Shown piece by piece: positions 38,909-54,055 of a stretch of DNA of 64,000 bases. Origin of the DNA: Stereum hirsutum FP-91666 SS1. Taxonomy: Eukaryota; Basidiomycota; Agaricomycetes; Russulales; Stereaceae. A program made the translations under genes and the position numbers. The stretch is from positions 883,128 to 947,127 of the forward strand of contig NW_006763150.1 in NCBI RefSeq assembly GCF_000264905.1, read 5' to 3'. Under the pieces are notes generated by a model. The model did not search any database and was not told the DNA's origin. It saw only the letters and a program-made list of their open reading frames with translations. Positions within the stretch are counted from its first letter, which is position 1; every line of letters begins with the position of its first letter.

Positions 38909-39206
38909 AACGGAAGGGAGGGGAAGGGAGAAGGGAGAGGTGTGGGTAGGTAGAGACGCGGTTCAATATCCGAATCGTCGACGAGCGGGGAGCCCGCCTT
39001 AGTTGACGTCTGTTTGCGTTTCCGCAACGTGGCGGTGGCCCATCGCCTCCTTGCGCCCTCTTTTGGTTTACCAGCGCCTCCCGAGCTCTTTTGTGACAGT
39101 ACTGCTCATGATAGTGGAGAAAAGTCCACGAGTTCACTCGACAAGATATACAGTACACACATACGTGAGGTACGGGAAGATGCAGAGATACAGTAAGCCT
39201 CAGACC

Positions 39207-41517
39207 TCAGGAATCCCCCTCGTGCATCCTTCGTCTCTTCATCGCCTGCTTTGTATCGGATTCGATCTCACTATACCTCTTCATCACCGCTTTCGAAGCA
39301 TCCGCCGGCTGCGCTACCGGATGGTTCACTGCTCCGTCCTTCATTGCAGACCACTCGTCGTTTTTCAACGCACCCTCCAGAGAACCCTCCATCCAATCAT
39401 GTGTCGCCCAGTCCTTCACGGCCTCCTTCTCGTTAAGATGGCACGCGCGCCAGAGACCTGTCGCCAACCTTTCTAATACACCTGCGAAGAATGAGGTGGT
39501 AAGCTGGAGCCCTGTTTGCTTGCCTGTGATTAGTTGTCCACCGAGGCCTGTCCACATGATCTTGTCTATTTCCGGGTCCTCGGTCTTGCTAAAATCAAAG
39601 TTGGATAACAGTTTGAGGCGGTAGTTGGCTGTGAGGCAGTTGGGCGCATGTCGGATCGCGATCCACAGCATCACCCAAAAGAACGACTCGATGTCATCGC
39701 TTTTCTCGTGGTGTTTGCTACATAGGATTTTTGAGAAGGGCTAGTGAGAAAAAGTGATACGTCCCCTGCGTGACCGTCAGATATCGTAAATGGAGAAGAG
39801 AAAGCATGGTTGTGTGACATACCGTGCGTTCGCTAGCCCTCGTTGGCGTGTCACCTAGACTGGCGAGCTCCCAATCAATAAGATAGCCTCGTCCTTCAAC
39901 AATGACGATGTTGCCGACGGATATGTCCCGGTGAAGGATTCCCGCCTGCGACGCCTCTCGATGTGCTGAAGCAAGGTCGTCAGCGAATAAGCATCTGCGT
40001 CAAAGAGTATGGAGGGGAGAAGAACCTCGCAATGCGTCCCGAATCACAGTTATAAACTGATAAGTCGAGTTGAACTCGGTGAGAGATTGCCCAACCTTGT
40101 CCAAGACGATTCGATAGTGAATAAGCTCTCGGAGCCCGCCATCACCTCCGCAAGTCTGAAGAGGGCCCTCGACGTCTCCCCAAGCAACGACCCCAAGAAC
40201 GTTCGAAACGCCCGAGTCACGGAGCTTTCCGTAGATTTCGTGCTCCGGAGGGTACTCTGCATATCTCCAAGTGTCTTTCAGAAGGACGTGTTTCCCGGTT
40301 ACGGGGTTGTATGCTTCGTAACATCGAGTACCGCGACCGACTGGATATCCATGGGTGGAAGTGAATGGGCTTGAGATGTAGAACGCGTAAGAGCCAACGG
40401 AGACCTTGAAGACTGGATCATCGACCTTGAGAATAAGAGATATGCGAGCGGAGGAGACATGAGGGTCATCGTCAGGAGCGCGCTCGAAGGTGGTGTCTAG
40501 CCCACGCTCAGCGGACGAAGCCCGAGTGAACCGCCAAAAGAATTCAGGGACTTCGTTGCTCTTGGTCATGTCGATCAAGGGTGTCACTACGGTGCCGCTA
40601 CGAGAATGGCAGAGAAGGCGAGCGAAGTTTTTGCGATAGTAAAAGGAATAGACGCGTGTGCGCTGCTGAGCTGCCTGTATGGCATTATGATACACAGTGA
40701 GCTGTCCTCGCGTCTGCTGAGCAGTCTCCGTTTTGCGCTCCAAGGGTTCAGAGCTGGCTTCAGGTGGCAGACGGAAAGGCTCGCTCTTCTCGAGTATTTT
40801 GGCTTCGCCGAACAGCGCTGCCGTTTTTGACCGACAGGGCCGAGCGTCATCGTACATGTCGGGAGCGTAGAGCGCAAGATCGGGTTTTACGTCACTGTTG
40901 CCCAAGGGCGTTTTCGAGTCTGGATCTGCGTGGTTGTGGATATCCTTCAATTTCCAGCCCTTACCCAGGCAGGGTTGCATCGCCTTGATCTATGGAACAA
41001 TCAGCACGAACAGGACGGCAGATGAGCACAAACCACGCACAAATAAATTATAAGATTGGTCTTCCAGTGTAACATCTTTAAGTTTCTTCAGCGGCCCAAG
41101 GTCATGCTGCGGGGTTGGCATCCCTGAGCCATCACGAACTCGAAGTCGATCGAGCAATTCACGGGTCGGTATCTCCACGAACTTTCCTTTCAATTCTTCT
41201 GCCGCACGCATGTATGCTGGATCATTGTACAAGTGGTTAGAAGTGAATGGCTGAGTCGTCGTGTGGCCCTTCCGAATCGGTGTCGATGTGGTAGGTACCC
41301 CAGAAAGGCTGTGAGCGGTAGGTATCCCAGAGAGGCTATGAGTATCGATATCATCATCGCGGAGAGCGGTCGACTGGTGCTGATGCGACGACGGACTAGA
41401 GGGGTGCGGAGTGGACGGTAACGGCGAGGACTTCTTTGAGGTGCCGCCAGTACGGTGTGAGGACGCAGGCTCGAGGTCGTTTGACCCAGAGCTGGATGGT
41501 GATGCGGGCTCTGACAT
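39207..41517 (-). CDS. FunK1-like protein kinase
   Basis: Member of the FunK1 family, an expanded and poorly characterised kinase group of mushroom-forming fungi. The N-terminal part is Ser/Pro/Thr-rich with a duplicated Leu-Ser-Gly-Ile/Val-Pro-Thr motif (about 41310-41350). A conserved N-terminal helper domain follows (YMRAAEELKGKFVEIPTREL, then KPDLALY). The kinase core (about 40330-39800) has a candidate ATP-binding Lys in HVLLKDTW, catalytic HRDIS, and DWELA where most kinases have DFG. The C-terminal lobe ends RRRMHEGDS at 39207. The start is uncertain: the open frame extends to 41604 without an ATG and is then closed by an in-frame TAA at about 41664-41666, 13 codons after an ATG at 41706. 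I use the in-frame ATG at 41517. Either this is the true start or the N terminus is damaged. Confidence 0.75.
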
Positions 41518-42041
41518 GGGCCTCTGCGTGAACTCCTGCGTAGGCCCCGGCGTGGGCTCTGACGTAGACGTCGAGGGGGATACGTTTGACGGCGCGCTGG
41601 GCAATGCTCCACGGATACCGCCAGCCTCTCTCCCTCGAGCGCTGCCGATGGTCTCTGAGGTTCCTTAGAATCTCGTGGGGGGAATAGCGGAGTGTCTGTT
41701 CGACATGCTGGAGTCAGACAGAAAGTTTGAGCTCCCCGCCACTCTCGCTTCGACTCCGGTCACGCGACTTGTGTTCGTCGCGTCCACCGACGACTTGTTC
41801 ACGATTCACTAAGTCGCTCTTCATCGTCCGCTCCGATAATTATATTACCATAAATCGTAAGAGAAATAGCCCATGGAAACCCTTTGCGGGTAGATAGGAA
41901 CGGTGACGTGCAAATGCAGTAGTACCCCTACAGCTCGACTTTTAGTACACTCTGAATGTCTTCGGTTACCAGTACAGTGGACGGAAACGAAACGATGCAA
42001 AAATCCCTCTCAAAAAATAACAGGCGAAAACAAGACGGAAC
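41518..42041. other. Intergenic: FunK1 5' flank and sulfite reductase 3' flank
   Basis: Contains the frame extension and in-frame stop described for the FunK1 gene, and an ATG at 41706 followed by 12 codons in the same frame. Otherwise no gene seen. Confidence 0.55.
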
Positions 42042-45000
42042 TCAGACGCTACTCTCTCGATAAACACCTTCGCCTCCCATCCGGTCGTACCACTCCTTGC
42101 CCTCTGTAGTGGCAGCGATGTAGCCCGCCCGGATGACGAAGTCACCAAAGTGCTCGCCTTCTAGTCGCTCGAGGGCGTAGTGCTTGATCATTGGCTTCAG
42201 GATAGCGAGAATCTCGGGTTCCGTGACGCTCTCTGAGATCACACAGAATTACGAGGTCAAAACCTGAGAGATGGTTTTGAGAAACGACACGAACGAACCT
42301 CTGTAAATCTTGTTCAGACGTTGACCATAGAACCCGCCGCCCAGCAGCATCAGATATGTCCCTGGAGCTTTGCCGACAAACGCAATCTCTGCAGAAGGGT
42401 TGTTAGAGAATCTGAAGTTGTGTTTAGATCGTAAGAAACGTACCAGCAATATACGGTCGGGCGCAACCGTTCGGGCAACCAGTCATACGCATGACGATCG
42501 AATCGTGTCGAAGCCCGTTCTCTTCACATATGGCCTCAACCTTGTCAACGAGCAATGGTAGGTATCGCTCGGACTCGGCCATAGCAAGACCTATAACCCG
42601 TCGGACGTGATCTTCAGAGACAAACGAAGAAAAAAGATATGCAGGCGAGACGTACCACAAGTAGGGAACGCAACACAGGCGGAAGAACTGAGCCTCAATG
42701 CCGAGAAATTGGTGTTATCCAACTTATACTCCGCCAACAACCTCTTGATCTCGGGCAAGTCGCCCGTCTCCACATCCGAGATGATCAAGTGCTGGTTCGC
42801 CGTCAGCCTGTACGTGCCCTTGTGCACCTTAGCGATCTCCCTCAATGCCGTCTTGAACATCTTCTCCGGAACGTCCTCGATACGGCCGTTCTCGATGAAA
42901 GCAGTGAAATGATGCTTGCCATTCTCGCCTGTAATCCATCCAAACTCATCCGTGTTGCGGTCGAAGCTGTAGGGTCGGGCGGGCTGGAGGGCATAACCTA
43001 GACGTTTTTCGACTTCGGCCACGAAGTTGTCGAGTCCCATGCGATCGATGGTGTACTTCAGACGGGCGTTTTTGCGGCTAGAGTTGATTTTCAGGATAGA
43101 GATCAGTCGACCGCGAAATTTGAGGAAAATGCGAAAGGATGTGAACGTACTCCTTGCGGTTGCCGTGGTCCCTCTGGACAAGCATGACTTTCTCGGCGAC
43201 GGCGCAGCCTTGGTCGGGTGTAAGGAAGCCTATGACCGTGCCGGTGCGAGGATATGTCTTCTTGTTACCGTGGGTGACACCCATACCACCACCAATCGAA
43301 ACATTGAAGCCGGCTAACTCTCCGTTCTCGTCCATGATCGCGATGAATCCAAGGTCGTTCGCAAAGACGTCGACGTCGTTCACAGGTGGGACGGCGACGG
43401 CGACCTTGAACTAAAGTAGAAGACACATATGAGCTCAGAGAACATGACTCGAAATCGCGGAAACAACAAACCTTGCGAGGCAGATAAAATTCGCCATAGA
43501 GAGGCTCAAAATCTTGAAGAGCCTCGCCAGCAACGAGCTTCTTGTCCAACCAAATCTCATGGTAGGCGGAAGTCCTCGGAAGGAGATGCTCGCTGACGTC
43601 CTTCGCGAACTGATACACCTGAGCGTGCATCTTACTGCGAGTAGGCATGCACGAGCAAAGGACGTTACTGCACAGAGAGTTGTTAGTCGAAATGAGCGAC
43701 AACGCGAAGATAAAAACTAACCGGTTCACATCGCCACACGCTGCCAAAGTATCCAACAAAGCGCGGTTGATATCTTGAATCGTCGGCTTGAGATGTTTCT
43801 TAATGACCCCATGGAACTGGAACGTCTGCCTCGTCGTCAACTTGAAGTTCCCACAGCCGTGCTCGTCCGAGATCTGGTCCATAGCCAGCCACTGCTGTGG
43901 CGTACACACGCCCGCAGGCATCCTGACCCGAATCATGAACGCAAACGCCGGTTCGACACCCTGCGCTAACCTCTCGTCCCGAATGTCCCTGTCGTCCTGC
44001 TGGTAGATACCGTGGAACTTCGTAAGCTGAGTATCCGACTCCGCAAGGGCGCCGGTAGTCGTGTCGGCGAGGCCCTCAGCGATGGTACCACGGAGGTAGC
44101 CAGACGCGATCTTGATGTGTTCGTTAGTGATCGGTTCGGGCTCCGCTTCGTGAACCTCGATAGAGTCGACACCGAGGGCCTTCCACAGCAGGGGCTCCCA
44201 AGCCTTATAACCCGTCTCCGGCCCGTCTGCGTCCTGATCGTCACCCAGTCCCAAATCGGCCACCCTCTCACCTCCGAGCTGCTCCAACCTTGCATCTAGA
44301 TCCTTTCCAGGCTTGTTGTAGTAATGCGCGTCTTCCGGACGAGGCCAGTAGTGACTGTCGCCCATAGCGAAGACGGTGAACTTGAGCTTGCTGAAGAGTT
44401 TCTCGCCTTTTGCGATTGCGGCGTTGATAGCCTTGAAGAACAGTCTGGCGTTCTGCGGGGGTTCGCCTTGACCGGCGGTGGAAGTGACGAACGCGACGTG
44501 CTCCTCCTGCGCGAGAGCCTCGATGCTCGTCGAATCGATAGTCGCCAACGTCGTCGACAGACCTCTCGCCTCCGCCCTCCGCGCCAACCTTTTCGCCTTC
44601 TTCTCGGCCGCACCGCCATCCGACGCATAGAGGACCAACAAGGGAGGAGCATCGATGGCCGAAAGCAGATCAGCGTACGCCTGTTGTGCCTTCTTCTTCC
44701 TCGCCTCCTTCACGCTCTCGCCCAAACTCCCGACCAACTCCGAAGCCAGCTGAGGCTTTGAACGCACAAGTTGGGAGAGATGGTTCTGACGGTCCAGGAA
44801 GGCTTGGAGGTCGTTCTTGACCGCATCGGAATCCAACGAGAACGGCTCTTTGCCCTGCGCCTCCTTCGACGGGTTCCAGCGGTAGAGCGGCCAGTATCCT
44901 GAATCGACGGCGAGCTTCGTCTCCTTCAAGAGGTCCAAGGCGGCGGAGTCTTCGCTCTTGTAGGGAAGATAGGCGAGAACTACTGAAGGGCCGTTGAACT

Positions 45001-46877
45001 TGTCGGCTTCAATGAGTGACTGTAGGACCTGTGCGTAGGACGAGTAAACGGCGACGCTGGCGACATAGACGTCGCCGTGGTTCATAGCGTAGAGACCGAC
45101 GTCATGCTTGCGGCGGTGCGGATCGCCAGAATTGCGAGAGGTGTAGGGAAGAGTGTCGAGGATGAGGATGTTGATGTTGAGCTTTGAGGCGATGGCGTGG
45201 TGCAAGCCGGACGAGCCGAGATCGTAAGACCAGGCGTCCGAGCCGATAATCCACCTGGAAAGGGACGGGAATTGCGCTCGGAGGGCCAGAGCGCGCTCAG
45301 CGGCGGGATGAGTGACAGGTTCGGACTCGAGAGACTCGATGATCTCGTCTCCGAGCTTGCGACTCTTGACCGCGTCGTCCTTAGCGAGGATCCACCGGCT
45401 GAGAAGCGAATGCAGCTCGGAGGACAGGTTCGCGTCCTGCAGGAGCTCCTGGACCGTCGCAACGAGTTCCGATCGATGCTCGAGGTCACCACGAATGCGA
45501 CCGAGAGCGAACTCTGGACTGGTGGCCATCTCGCCCTGTGAGGCTACGAGGGAAGGAGAGTTCGAAATCTCTATACGTTCGCCGAAAAGATGGGAGAGAA
45601 TTTTCGTGTAGGACGATTCGTGCTTGGGCACGCGAGGTTCTTCGGACACTGGATCGGCGAAAACGGTGCCCAGTTGGAGGCGCGAAGAGGAGGGAGCGGA
45701 CTCGATCAGCTTGAGAATGTCGACAGATTGGATTGAACTTGTGTCTCCGAGGGTGGCACTGTGAACGACTGGGCGAGCAGAGTCGGTGTCGCGTTGTTGG
45801 ATTAAAGTGATGATGTCCAAGAAGAGCGGAGTCCACTTCATCGACCATTTGCGGATCTGCTCAGCAACGATGACGGTTGTGGTGAAAGGAGAGGAGATAG
45901 CATCGAGCACTCGGGCAGAGGGAAGTGGGGAGACGAGAGAAAGGTCGACGATGGAGATACCCTCGAGGTCGAAGTCGAACTGGGCGGCACCGAGGGTGTA
46001 AATGACGGTGTGGGGATCCTTGCTGCCTTTGCGGTGAACTGGAAGCTGTGATCGACGAGTGAGAGCTAGGGTCGCGATAGCGGCACTTTCGTATGCCTTG
46101 AACAACGCGATCGAGGCTGGGTCACTTGATGTACCGAGAGGTGGGAGTGATGAAGCACTGAGGATAGGTGAAGGTGATGCAGAGGACGATGCGCTATAGG
46201 AACCGTTGGTATGACCGTTGGCGTGACCATTGGCATGTCCATTAGCATGACCGTTTGTATGGCCGTTAGCATGGCCGTTAGCGATGCTGTTAAGCTGAAG
46301 ACCACCACAAGTAAGTTAACTGTGGATATATTGACAAAGGTTTGAGGCGTGCACGAACCTTGGAGTGACCCCGCTTTGGTGCACGGAGGAAGGGCTGAAT
46401 CTTGTCGCCATCTACTTGTACTATCTGCTCTTCCGAACTCGCAGGATGGAAGACATGGACGACAGCCTTTTTCTCGTGACGGGCAAGACGGGATGCGAGG
46501 AGAGCATTGTCGTGGGCCTGCTGAGCGGTAGAAGAGTGTATGAAGTAAGGAACGGCGGATCGGAGGAGAAGAACATCGGCCAGGTCTTGCTCAGCGAGTA
46601 GATGGAGAACAAGCGGGAGCTGTGAGAGCTCCGGGAGGTGGGGAAGGAGGCGGGCCAAGGCCTGAGATGCAACGGCAGTATAGGAGACGAGAGACGCAGA
46701 CTGGGAACGAAGGAGAGCAGATGCTGGGTCGGCTGCTCTTGGGAGAGAGACGAAGGATGAGGGCTCCGTCGAGGCAGACTTCCAGTAAGCCGCGAAGGGA
46801 GAGTGAGAGTTGTCGACGACGACGTCCGAGGACAGGTGGGCGATGCGCGCCACGGCAGCGGCCGATGTAGAAGACAT
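42042..46877 (-). CDS. MET5: Sulfite reductase (NADPH) hemoprotein beta subunit
   Basis: Reduces sulfite to sulfide in sulfate assimilation, feeding cysteine and methionine synthesis. The start at 46877 gives [16 protein letters not shown]. The order is: a pyruvate:flavodoxin oxidoreductase-like N-terminal region (46870-44800), broken by a His-Ala-Asn-Gly tandem repeat (about 46206-46285); a flavodoxin-like domain ([15 protein letters not shown] to FAMGDSHYW, about 44650-44340); then the two-lobed siroheme/4Fe-4S reductase domain ([37 protein letters not shown]). The cluster-binding cysteines are present as [10 protein letters not shown] and [10 protein letters not shown] (about 42680-42455). 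The stop is at 42042. The summed exons give about 1,430 residues, typical of fungal Met5. It is divergent from the zinc transporter. The partner flavoprotein alpha subunit is not in the window. Confidence 0.93.
46206..46285 (-). repeat. 12-bp coding tandem repeat (His-Ala/Thr-Asn-Gly) in MET5
   Basis: Six to seven near-identical 12-bp units, read on the minus strand as repeats of Asn-Gly-His-Ala or Asn-Gly-His-Thr, at the start of exon 2. The repeat stays in frame, so copy-number change would alter only the linker length. Confidence 0.85.
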
Positions 46878-47985
46878 CTACGGAGAAGATGAGCGACGAG
46901 CAGCAAGAGCCGTACGATGGCGAGGGGAGGGAGGGCGACGGAGAGGACGGCGGCGAGAGAGCTAATAAAATGTTTCAGAATTCGGAATTGTGCTGAGCAC
47001 ACCATCATTCGTGATTGGTGCGTCTGCATGAGTTTCCTCGGCCTTCCTTTTCCTCCTCCCTTTACTGTACGAAAAAACTCACGGACGGCTTGCTGCTGTT
47101 ATCCGCTGACTGGCTTACTCTTCACCCCAAGTGCTGCAGGTGTGGCGTCTATATCCCGAATATTTGATGTGCTTTGACTGGAAGGTGCTCCGAGCGCATC
47201 CCGATCACTTTCGTTGGCCTCGTGTTCCTGAAGATCGCATCTCAAATTACCGGCGTCCAATACAACTCGTCTTATTCCAGCCACAACCTCCTTCTTCTTC
47301 CTTCCTCTCATTCTTCCTCTGCATTCCCTAATATGCCAATCATCTTGATGTGCAGGTCAGTAAAACGAGCATATGTCTCATCATTCCTTACTCCGAGTGC
47401 TTCACCACAACTCCGTTGTCGCTCAGTGTCTTCTCCTAGGCGGCTCCTCGTCAGCTACCGCACAGATGCAATCTCGAGACACTCGCGGAGCTGTCGCGTA
47501 CCCTGCTAAAGAGAGTGATCACCACTCTGGTCTCGAGAGGAAACCCACTATAAAAGTCACCGATGTCCACGACCCACAGATATATACTCCTGCTTTTGGT
47601 TATACTCGACCTCGGTCTTGGACAAATCCACGCATCACCACCCATTTTATATCCTCAGGATGAACATGAATAGGATGGGCTCCGAGAACTCCCAACATTA
47701 CTGCAACCATAATATCCATAAAACTAGATACACCAGCAGGATCAGAAGTCCTCCTCGGTGGCACCTAGACATCCTGCGTCTGTCGCTTTACTTCCAAGTG
47801 AAAAGACGGAAGGAAGGCCACAAGTGTCTCGAGGTGTAGATTGGGAGGACTTTCATCTGAAGCTTCAGTTAGGCAAGGGTAATGGATTCAGAAGAATATC
47901 GGTCTGAATCGTGAATCTTCTGTCGACAGAGCCTCAACCCTTTTCGCTACCAGAGAAGTCTCTGTAACTATTTCCTCTGTACTGT
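46878..47985. promoter_or_regulatory. Divergent region MET5 / zinc transporter
   Basis: 1.1 kb between divergent genes. It must hold the MET5 promoter near 46880-47100. The rest may contain the promoter and possibly 5' exons of the transporter: an open frame at 47373-47663 (+) is Ser/Thr/Arg-rich and could be an N-terminal exon, but I cannot join it convincingly. Confidence 0.4.
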
Positions 47986-51286
<3,301 letters not shown>

Positions 51287-51658
51287 ATAATTTGTATATT
51301 TTGACCGTCAATTACCTTCTCCTGCTTCCCCGATGAAGCTCGCAGTTCAAGGCCGCAAGAAGTCTTCAGAATGCGTGGAGATGACTGCTATTGACTGATT
51401 GCTTTTGAGATCCATATATACACTATTTCCCATTCTACAACAACAAAAACAACGATCATAAAAACTATACACGCCGTGTTTGGATATTGTCAGGCCTTAT
51501 AACAAAGCAAGGTTACTGTAAGTTACACTCATATATGGTACTGGTGATCAGAAAGCTGGGATGGGTGAACCGGTTTGTGCGACGAAACAAGATAACAACG
51601 AAAGACTATGCCAACCATAAGGAGATACGGTAAATAATTGATGCGAGCGAGGTATATT
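51287..51658. other. Convergent intergenic: zinc transporter / CAF40 3' flanks
   Basis: 372 bp, AT-richer than its neighbours, between two genes that end towards each other. Nothing else seen. Confidence 0.6.
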
Positions 51659-52897
51659 TCAGGTTTCGTTCAGATTGTTGAGGAGGGTCGTCAGGCATCG
51701 TTTGGTCACCATGTCACCCTATGTGAACGTTCATGAGCATCGAGAAGCGGATGGGACCATATGATGCAACACACCTTGAGGAGCGCATTGAACGTGTTGT
51801 CGCGCAAGGGTTCTGGTAGACATGCCCTGAGGGCTTCTCGTGCCCTTGATGTACTATGTCAGACTGCATCACAAGAACAAAACAGATAAGTGGCGCACCT
51901 CGGATTGTCGCTGAGACGGAGGTAACACCGCACTACGTGCTTCAACAAGCGAACTGCTTGGGTCTCCACTAGCTGATTGACCATGTTGCTCAGGACGGTA
52001 CCGACGGCATAAAACCGCTCGTAGGTGTGGCAGATGTAGGTGAGACCGGTCTCGTCGAGGAGGATCTTCTGGACAATGAAGATCGCGACGGTTTTTGAAA
52101 GCTCGGACCCAGTTTCCATGATTCGGAGGCACAGAGGTATTATTTCAGTGGAAAGAAGGAAGTGAATGACGGTGTTGTTCTCGTTTTGCTATGGGCACGG
52201 AGTGAACTTCAAGTCCCCAATCAATACACGGAAGAAAGGGTGAGGCTGCTCACCTTGACGAGCGCGCCTATGACACCCAAGGAGGTAAGGCGAAGATACT
52301 CGAATGGCCGAGTTTTTGACGTGGTATTGAGAAAAGGATACAGAAAGAGGGGTATATGGGCTAGACGAGCGCGTGAGCCAGCGTTTCACATTGAAGCAGA
52401 TAACTCGCACCGTTCAAGAATAATTGCCTCGTTTCCGCATGAGACGCGACACATTGCAGTAAAGCAAGAGCATTACAGACGCGGTTTGAGACGTGTGCTG
52501 TTAAATTAGGGGGAGAAAGTAGCGGATACACCGAAACGATTTCTTGGAGCAGCGCCGGCATAATTCCTACGGCCAAGGCATTCAGTCAGGAGAACACGGA
52601 CATCTCGTGAAAAATATACACACCAAATGCATGCCACAACACCAGAGCAAGGTCGTCGTATTGCTCCCTCTTCTTACTGAGTTCGAGCAACGCGGCCTCT
52701 CTCGAGTCAGGATCCATGAGTTCAATTACGAGGCCATATATCTTGTTCTCCTCGCCCATGTTGATATTGGCGCCCAGAGGATTGCCGATGAATTGTGCGG
52801 GTTGATGAGGGGCAGGATGAGCTAACGAGGCGCCTTGCATGGAGGAGGAGTCTTGATATACTGAAAGCATCCTCTGGTACTGGTTATACGGGTCCAT
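51659..52897 (-). CDS. CAF40: CCR4-NOT complex subunit CAF40/CNOT9
   Basis: Armadillo-repeat subunit of the CCR4-NOT deadenylase, a docking site for mRNA-binding repressors. The start at 52897 gives [11 protein letters not shown]. After a Gln/Pro-rich leader come the RCD1 core motifs: [83 protein letters not shown] and VIGALVK. They are followed by [37 protein letters not shown] and the C-terminal [24 protein letters not shown] and [11 protein letters not shown]; the stop is at 51659. The order and spacing match the family along its whole length, about 320 residues in several exons. It is convergent with the zinc transporter. Confidence 0.93.
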
Positions 52898-53156
52898 CCT
52901 GACGGACTGTCAAAGTGTGTTAGAGGGTAATACCTATTTAGGCCTACAAAGGAAACCATACTTGAGGCTCCGACTTCTGCCTCGCAGAAGGGTCCAAGAA
53001 CTATAGCCAGAGGACGTATGGCAGCGCCAAAGCGAATGACAGATGGGTGTAGGCGCGGAGCAACACAAGAGCCCGTTATGATATAATGTTTGCTACGCCG
53101 ACGCGATCAACATAGTCGCCTTGAAGTCCTGTCTCTACGAATTACTTGACCGCCGT

Positions 53157-53170
53157 GAGAGCTCTGACCA
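53157..53170. repeat. Left copy of candidate target-site duplication
   Basis: GAGAGCTCTGACCA, identical to 53839-53852 at the far end of the LINE relic. A perfect 14-bp match directly after the poly(A) is unlikely by chance. Confidence 0.65.
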
Positions 53171-53838
53171 TTACGCTAGACAACACGTCACCGCACGCCT
53201 CGTAGACGAATGGCAACAGATCCCTGACCTTGGCCATGGTTTCTTCCCAACGCCAAACTACGCAAAGCCAGTCACACACGTGGCGGTCCTCTCTTATCGG
53301 TGGTTGGAATCAGCAACACCATAACAGCCAGAATATCGCGTCTCATCCTTAACCACGCTCCCATCGGCGAATACCGGTCCCGATTCTTCCCCACCAAATC
53401 GTCCAACTGCCCGATATGCGGTGTTCTCGAAACGAGACACCACATCCTCAATAGCTGCCCACGCTACGTTCGACCGCGGAGAATGCGTTTCGTAGAGTTT
53501 CTAACAGACTCAGCGGAACCCATCCCGGAGTTAGTCCGGTTCCTTGCGAGGAACCCAACGTCATTCACATTCGCTGATGCCCCGCCCACATAGGAGAAGG
53601 AGGAGGTGCCGCGATCGAGCTCAACTCGGCCTGGATACGGGTCTGTCATCCTACTTCCCTAGTTTCGTTTCACGGTCTTTTACTTAGTGCACGAGAACTT
53701 GGGTATCAGCTCCATTTTCGAGTACAGTACGGTACGGTACAGGTCTCGTCCCTAGTTGCTTACTTGTAGATACGCAAGGCGCCCCTGGCTTCGCCGGCGC
53801 GGTATAAATATGTTGACTACAAAAAAAAAAAAAAAAAA
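53171..53838 (+). mobile_element. 5'-truncated non-LTR (LINE) retrotransposon relic
   Basis: The only coding remnant is the C-terminal end of a LINE polyprotein. NHAPIGEYRSRFFP is followed by a CPICG...H...C zinc-knuckle-like motif (SNCPICGVLETRHHILNSCPRY in parts) and ends in a stop at 53593. The reading frame is broken near 53310. A 3' untranslated part of about 230 bp leads to an 18-bp poly(A) at 53821-53838. The 14-bp GAGAGCTCTGACCA directly after the poly(A) (53839-53852) also occurs at 53157-53170, a candidate target-site duplication. All features fit a dead, target-primed insertion. Confidence 0.75.
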
Positions 53839-53852
53839 GAGAGCTCTGACCA
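53839..53852. repeat. Right copy of candidate target-site duplication
   Basis: GAGAGCTCTGACCA immediately after the 18-A tract of the LINE relic, matching 53157-53170. Confidence 0.65.
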
Positions 53853-54055
53853 GGTGGCGTGTAGCTTACGTAAGAGCGCCCACGCAGAGGGTCCCTGACA
53901 ATGACCGTTCGTTGGTATAGGTAGTAAATACAAGGGTAGAATATCTTACAAAGACACAAACATATATAGAAACGCGTATACTATATCTCAGTGATGAGAC
54001 TATATCAAAGCTAGAAGAAGTCCCATGAACGATTCCTGCGAGTGAGAGAGATCAG

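Larger units (their letters stand above)
52898..54055. other. CAF40 upstream region with a retrotransposon relic
   Basis: The first ~250 bp are CAF40 5' flank. The stretch 53171-53838 is a LINE fragment, described separately. From 53853 to 54055 is the 3' flank of the ADF-H/PH gene. Confidence 0.6.

Noticed and set aside
47373..47663. Possible N-terminal exon of the zinc transporter
   Set aside because: The Ser/Arg/Thr-rich composition is plausible, but I could not join it to the exon at 47986 with consistent splice sites, so it was left out of the CDS.
53044..53170. Upstream extension of the LINE relic frame
   Set aside because: The open frame continues left of 53171, but the 14-bp duplication puts the insertion border there; the extension shows no motif of its own.
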